A DNA stretch of 64,000 nt from Artocarpus heterophyllus (lineage: Eukaryota; Streptophyta; Magnoliopsida; Rosales; Moraceae). A program made the translations under genes and the position numbers. Location: positions 38,275,521-38,339,520 of the forward strand of contig CM046333.1 of the NCBI GenBank assembly GCA_025403435.1, read 5' to 3'. Shown one piece after another: positions 60,001-64,000 of this stretch; the first letter of the stretch is position 1; each line of letters begins with the position of its first letter. The notes beneath the pieces were generated by a model that saw only the letters and a program-made list of their open reading frames with translations, was not told the origin of the DNA and ran no database searches.

Positions 60001-61080
60001 TAGAACTGTGATATTGTTATTCTAAGGTTCTACAGAATTATGAATATCTAAAATGAAAGAATTCAAACAACATTCACGTGAGAATTAAAGTCAAAGTTGA
60101 TTATAGTTTCTTTGGGTTGTTTGGACCAATATTATAAATAGTTTATTTATAGACCAATTTTAAGTTCTTTATTTCGTTTTCACAAACAGGTTGTGATTAT
60201 TTTTACTCTCATAAGAACGTTAAAAGAAAAGGCAATGAATTTGCATTATAAATATGATAAAGAGTATGATATTAGGTAGAAATATATTAACCTGAATTGT
60301 ATACGCTAAAAGAATTGACATATTAAAAGAAAAAAAGAAAAAAAAAAGAAAAATAAGCTATTGTTATGCTAGCAAGGAAAGAAAAAAGAAAAGAGAAGAG
60401 AACATGTTCTTAATACACGAAATTAAAACACTTTAAATAATCAAAGTTATGAGAAAAAATAACGGAAGATTTTGTGCCATAAGCAAAAGAAGAGAGCCCA
60501 CTTCATCTCTTCTCTAAATAAGAAAAGATTTTAACGATTACAGTTACATCAAAATCTAACGTTAGGAATTTTTACTTCCTATGCCCAGAGGAAAAACAAA
60601 AACAAAAATTTAATATATATTGTAATTGTCAACGTGTACAACGAAGTTGGTTTTTAGGATGGCAAGAAAAGTACATGAAAAAGGGGTAAGGAAGAATTAA
60701 TTTCTCAACTTTTTAAATATAGTTTCTCTCTTTTCACCAAGATGAATGGGATTGAGAAAATTGTATGGAATTGGATGAGCATATGGAGCAGTCTGGATAC
60801 CGTTGTAAAGAAAAGATAGAATACGGGTACTGCTAAGTTGACTGAGCTTGTTTGTCTTGGGGTTAGTGATTTGAACATAAATAGACCAATATAGAACAAG
60901 TTATAGTATGTATAGATGAACGCGTAAAACGGAGGAACAAAAGCAAATAGTTGAACGAATCAACTCAAGAAGTGTGTAACAAAACAAAGAAATAGAAGCA
61001 ATAACTATAAAAAGAACCTGTACAAGAACTTCAATCCTATTAACATGATTTATGAAGGTTGAAAAAAAGGCATAACTTAC
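60001..61080. other. Intergenic, no recognised gene
   Basis: AT-rich, with an A/G-rich patch at 60320-60400. No conserved coding region was recognised. Confidence 0.35.
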
Positions 61081-61081
61081 A

Positions 61082-61191
61082 TCGCGGAAGTAAAGTTGCC
61101 CTGTTAAAATAATGGCAACTAATATGATACCAGGTACGATAGAGAAAACTTTTTCAACTTGCTTGCTAAGTATGCGAACGCCAAAGAAACT
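61082..61191 (-). other. Possible isolated membrane-protein exon
   Basis: On the minus strand a TTTTTGCAG acceptor precedes an open stretch reading FFGVRILSKQVEKVFSIVPG, then a hydrophobic run (IILVAIILTGQLYF), and a GATGTAAGT donor follows. This looks like one exon with a transmembrane helix. No neighbouring exons were found and the family was not identified; it may be a relic or chance. Confidence 0.25.
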
Positions 61192-61420
61192 GCAAAAAGA
61201 AGATACATGCATTTTTTTGTTGCCTTAATACACTTTCATGACCAATTTGATCATTAGGTAGAAAATAAATCCAAAAATAAGTATATATATCTTTTTGCAT
61301 GATATTTTTATGAGATTAGCTGCATAGCAATTATAATGAAAAAACTGTCATTGATAACAAAAAATTTGAAAAATATCGCGTCTTTTTTAGAGTCCTTAAA
61401 TTAATTTTCAAAAGAACAGG

Positions 61421-62051
61421 TGGAATACATGCTCGTGAAGCTTTGTATGGAAGAAAATATAGATCACCTATTCACTGGGATAAAGTTGGTAAAAGAAAAC
61501 TTTTGGCATCCAAATTTGGTACAAAAAACTGCAAAAGTTGCAGGAGAAAATTTCTCCAAAGAATGAAAATGGCTCAAAGTAGATAAAAGAGTTATGCAGA
61601 TAGTAGGCAAAGGGAATTATAATTTTCTATAAGAGACAAGGTGTTTTTGAAAGTTACGCCAATGAAGGGTGTGATGAGATTTAGAAAGAAAGAAAAGTTG
61701 AGTCTACGATTTATCAAGCCATTTGAGATTTTAGAGAGAATCGAAGATGTGGCCTATAGATTGCTCTTCCTCCGTCATTAATATGGTGTGCATGATGTAT
61801 TCTATGTTTCTATGCTGAAAAAATACATGCCATATCCTTTGCATGTTTAAAGCTATGATTAGTTGGAAGTCCAAAAAGATTTATCACATGAAGAGAGACC
61901 AGTTCGAATTTTAGACAAAAAAGAGAAGGAATTACGAAATAAGAAGATTCTATTTGTTAAAGTTCTTTGGAGAAATCATGTAGTTGAAGAAGCAAGTTGG
62001 GAAAGAGAAGATGGACTGAGAACTAAATATCCAAAGCTATTTGGTGAGTAA
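61421..62051 (+). pseudogene. Ty3/gypsy chromovirus pol, C-terminal fragment
   Basis: The frames give GIHAREALYGRKYRSPIHWD (end of integrase core), VFLKVTPMKGVMRFRKKEKL, IKPFEILERIEDVAYRL and YGVHDVFYVSMLKKYM (integrase C-terminal blocks), then EERPVRILDKKEKELRNKKI and VLWRNHVVEEASWEREDGLR (chromodomain-like tail) ending at 62049-62051. Directly after the stop is TTTCGGGGACGAAATTTC, a hallmark of Del/Tekay-type chromoviruses. Stops and shifts break the frame. Gag, protease and reverse transcriptase are missing. Confidence 0.8.
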
Positions 62052-63376
62052 ATTTCGGGGACGAAATTTCTATAAGTTGTAGAGGATTGTGGTGCATGTT
62101 ATGCTTACATACATTTCACCAATAAGAACATGTTTTAATTGCATTATAATTGTTACTGAAATACCTAATATTTTTATTAATTTTATTTGTGTTATTTAGT
62201 GCAGTGAGAAGGCTAGTCTCCTCGACTAAGAAGCCCGATGTGCTAAATATATATATATATATAATAATTTTACATACATATTAATTTGTTTAGAAGTAGT
62301 TAGGTTTAATTGTCAATTCTGGTTTACTTGGTTTGTACTGTTAGAGTGGCTTCCTATTTTTTATTAGAATAAAGTAATAGTATTTTAAGTACCTATATAT
62401 CATTCGCTGCTTATACTTGATGCAAGATATATATAATTATTTTAGTATACTAATATTTATTTACTACTATCAAGTTCTATTTCTTTTATTATTATTTGGT
62501 CAAAAGATATAAGACTTTTATAGATATCACTGCCACTAAACCAAGAAGAAGGAGAAATAGACCATTGACTCAACTACTATAAACACAAAGGCCAATGTTT
62601 AATAGCTCTAAACCTTTTTCTCAAAATGTTTTGCCACGTTTCAAAACGTCATTGCTTGAATTCAAATGCGTTTTTAGATGTCATCATGCAATTTACCAGC
62701 CAAAAGCAAGCTCAGATATTCTCGTTGCAAAAGTCTACACTATCAAGGGAGTGGAGAATGTGGTAAGACCTACAGGTTGACTCATACGCTAGAGGAGCGT
62801 GTCTTTCCTGCACGCGCTTACACTATTGGCCAAATGGAGACCATGTGGATGGCAAGGTGGGACCCACGTTGACGCATGCATGGTTGTCGGGTGACTCACC
62901 CGTTCTTTAAGCGTGAATTGCACGCGTTAATTTAGGCTATTTGCAAGCTTGGTTCGACAGTTACGATAGTAATTTCAAATATTATTCTTATTAATATTTT
63001 TCCCCCTAAATTATCCCCTTGATGTAATTTGTACTCATAATCATCCCTACCAAAACTTTTATTTGAAACCTTTTCAAGTATATTTTTTAACATGTATATA
63101 ATCTTTAACTTATACACAAGACAATCCCCCTCCAACCCCCGTCGCAATTCTTTTTTTTTTTTTTTTGTCTTTTCTTCTCTTTATCTTTCCCTACAATTTT
63201 TTTCCACTCTTGTTATTTTTCTTCTATATTTTTTAATATATTTATTTTTTTATTGCCCTGCTTTTTCTTTTTCTTTTTTTTTAAATATATAAATCTCACT
63301 ATCTAAACTTTGTTTTAATACCCTCTCAAATGCACTTTTTATATGTGCCTAATAAATAATCGTCAACATGTACATA
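62052..63376. other. Region after the chromovirus fragment, no recognised gene
   Basis: It may include decayed LTR sequence of the chromovirus (first 300-500 bp), but no border was identified. 62590-62930 is less AT-rich, with GTGGGACCCACGTTGACGC and similar words. A T run lies at 63151-63166. Confidence 0.35.
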
Positions 63377-64000
63377 TGTAACACCCCTAAATTTTAAAGT
63401 AAGGTTTGTTATGTTAAGTTTAATTACTAAGTGTGCCAGTGTAATTTTTGATGTTAATTTTTAGTTATTTGAAATTTTGTTACATTTGTCATATTTAAAA
63501 TTTGATTTTTAGTGTTAAAATAGCAAATGACATTTTTACCTCATATTTTTTTCATATTTATGAAAATGTCATTGGGCCTTTATTTTCTTTTTCTTTTCCT
63601 TTTCCTTTTCCTTTTCATTTTTCACTCTCTCTCTCTCTTCCTTTCGCGTTCAGCCCTCTCTCTCTTTCTTTCTCTCAAAAATCGTGATTTTAAGCTTCAT
63701 TCTCACAGATTTGAGTAAGGATTGAAGTTCAATCATCAAGTTTTTCATCCAAAAACACCATTAAAGGTTAGCTTTCTCTTTTTCTTAAAATTTCAAAGTT
63801 TTAAATTTTAATTTTTTAAACTTTCTTTGATTGTTGAATTCGAGCTTCATTGAGCTTAGATGATGTTTAATCTAAGCTTGTAGGACTTGTTTTATCATGG
63901 ATTTAAGCTTTATTTGAACAAAAAATGGTTTTATCAAGTTTTTATATTTTTCTTTGATTTTCAAATCAAATGTGAAATTGAGTTTAAATTTGGGAAAAAT
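63377..64000 (+). repeat. Start of a Ty3/gypsy LTR, cut by the window edge
   Basis: It begins TGTAACACCCCTAAATTTTA, the characteristic LTR start of Del/Tekay-type chromoviruses. A CT-rich segment (63580-63680) follows. It continues past the right end, so the body of the element was not seen. Confidence 0.6.

Overview
This window is nuclear DNA of a flowering plant, probably a eudicot. The evidence is spliced genes with GT..AG introns, plant-specific families (FPF1, a plastid ABC1K kinase, an RPA32 promoter with plant-type E2F sites), an AT-rich background with long (AT)n runs, and dense plant transposons. The species cannot be named from the sequence alone. All annotation rests on reading the sequence and on remembered protein families. 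No database search was run.

Layout. (1) 25-2996, minus: an ABC1K kinase gene (ABC1K1-like), seven exons read, continuing past the left edge. (2) 3487-5080: a 1.24 kb AT-rich Harbinger-type non-autonomous element and small foldback repeats. (3) 5546-about 16330: an old minus-strand Ty1/copia element whose gag is split by a younger, complete plus-strand copia (8487-15672, two LTRs, 5-bp duplication ACTTT). (4) 16332-20398: MITE-like elements, including one with a GC-rich core. (5) 20399-26255: a 5.86 kb PIF/Harbinger transposon with both expected genes (DDE transposase and Myb/SANT-like protein), each carrying in-frame stops. (6) 26616-30110, plus: a complete ten-exon gene for the 32 kDa subunit of replication protein A, with two E2F-type sites upstream. 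(7) 30750-34809: the 5' end of a Ty3/gypsy element, an ~85-bp tandem repeat and a second LTR. (8) 34810-57600: a large AT-rich, gene-poor region. Its one intact gene is an intronless FPF1-like gene (39161-39505, minus); it also holds small foldback elements, one CACTA-type foldback element, microsatellites and an RNase H-like fragment. (9) 57604-58520: a short, damaged SIN3-like gene. (10) 58600-64000: a 0.4 kb direct repeat interrupted by a second CACTA foldback element, a chromovirus pol 3' fragment, and the start of a Ty3/gypsy LTR at the right edge.

The host genes are unrelated housekeeping or developmental genes: plastid quinone/chlorophyll homeostasis, DNA replication and flowering promotion. 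The most unusual material is in the mobile elements. The leader of the younger copia contains four GC-rich palindromes, a 295-bp tandem duplication with TTGAC clusters, and three consecutive stem-loops; the first two have almost the same 12-nt loop and the third shares its CTAAAG core. The CACTA-like elements are foldbacks over nearly their whole length, and one has an empty-site counterpart in a neighbouring repeat.
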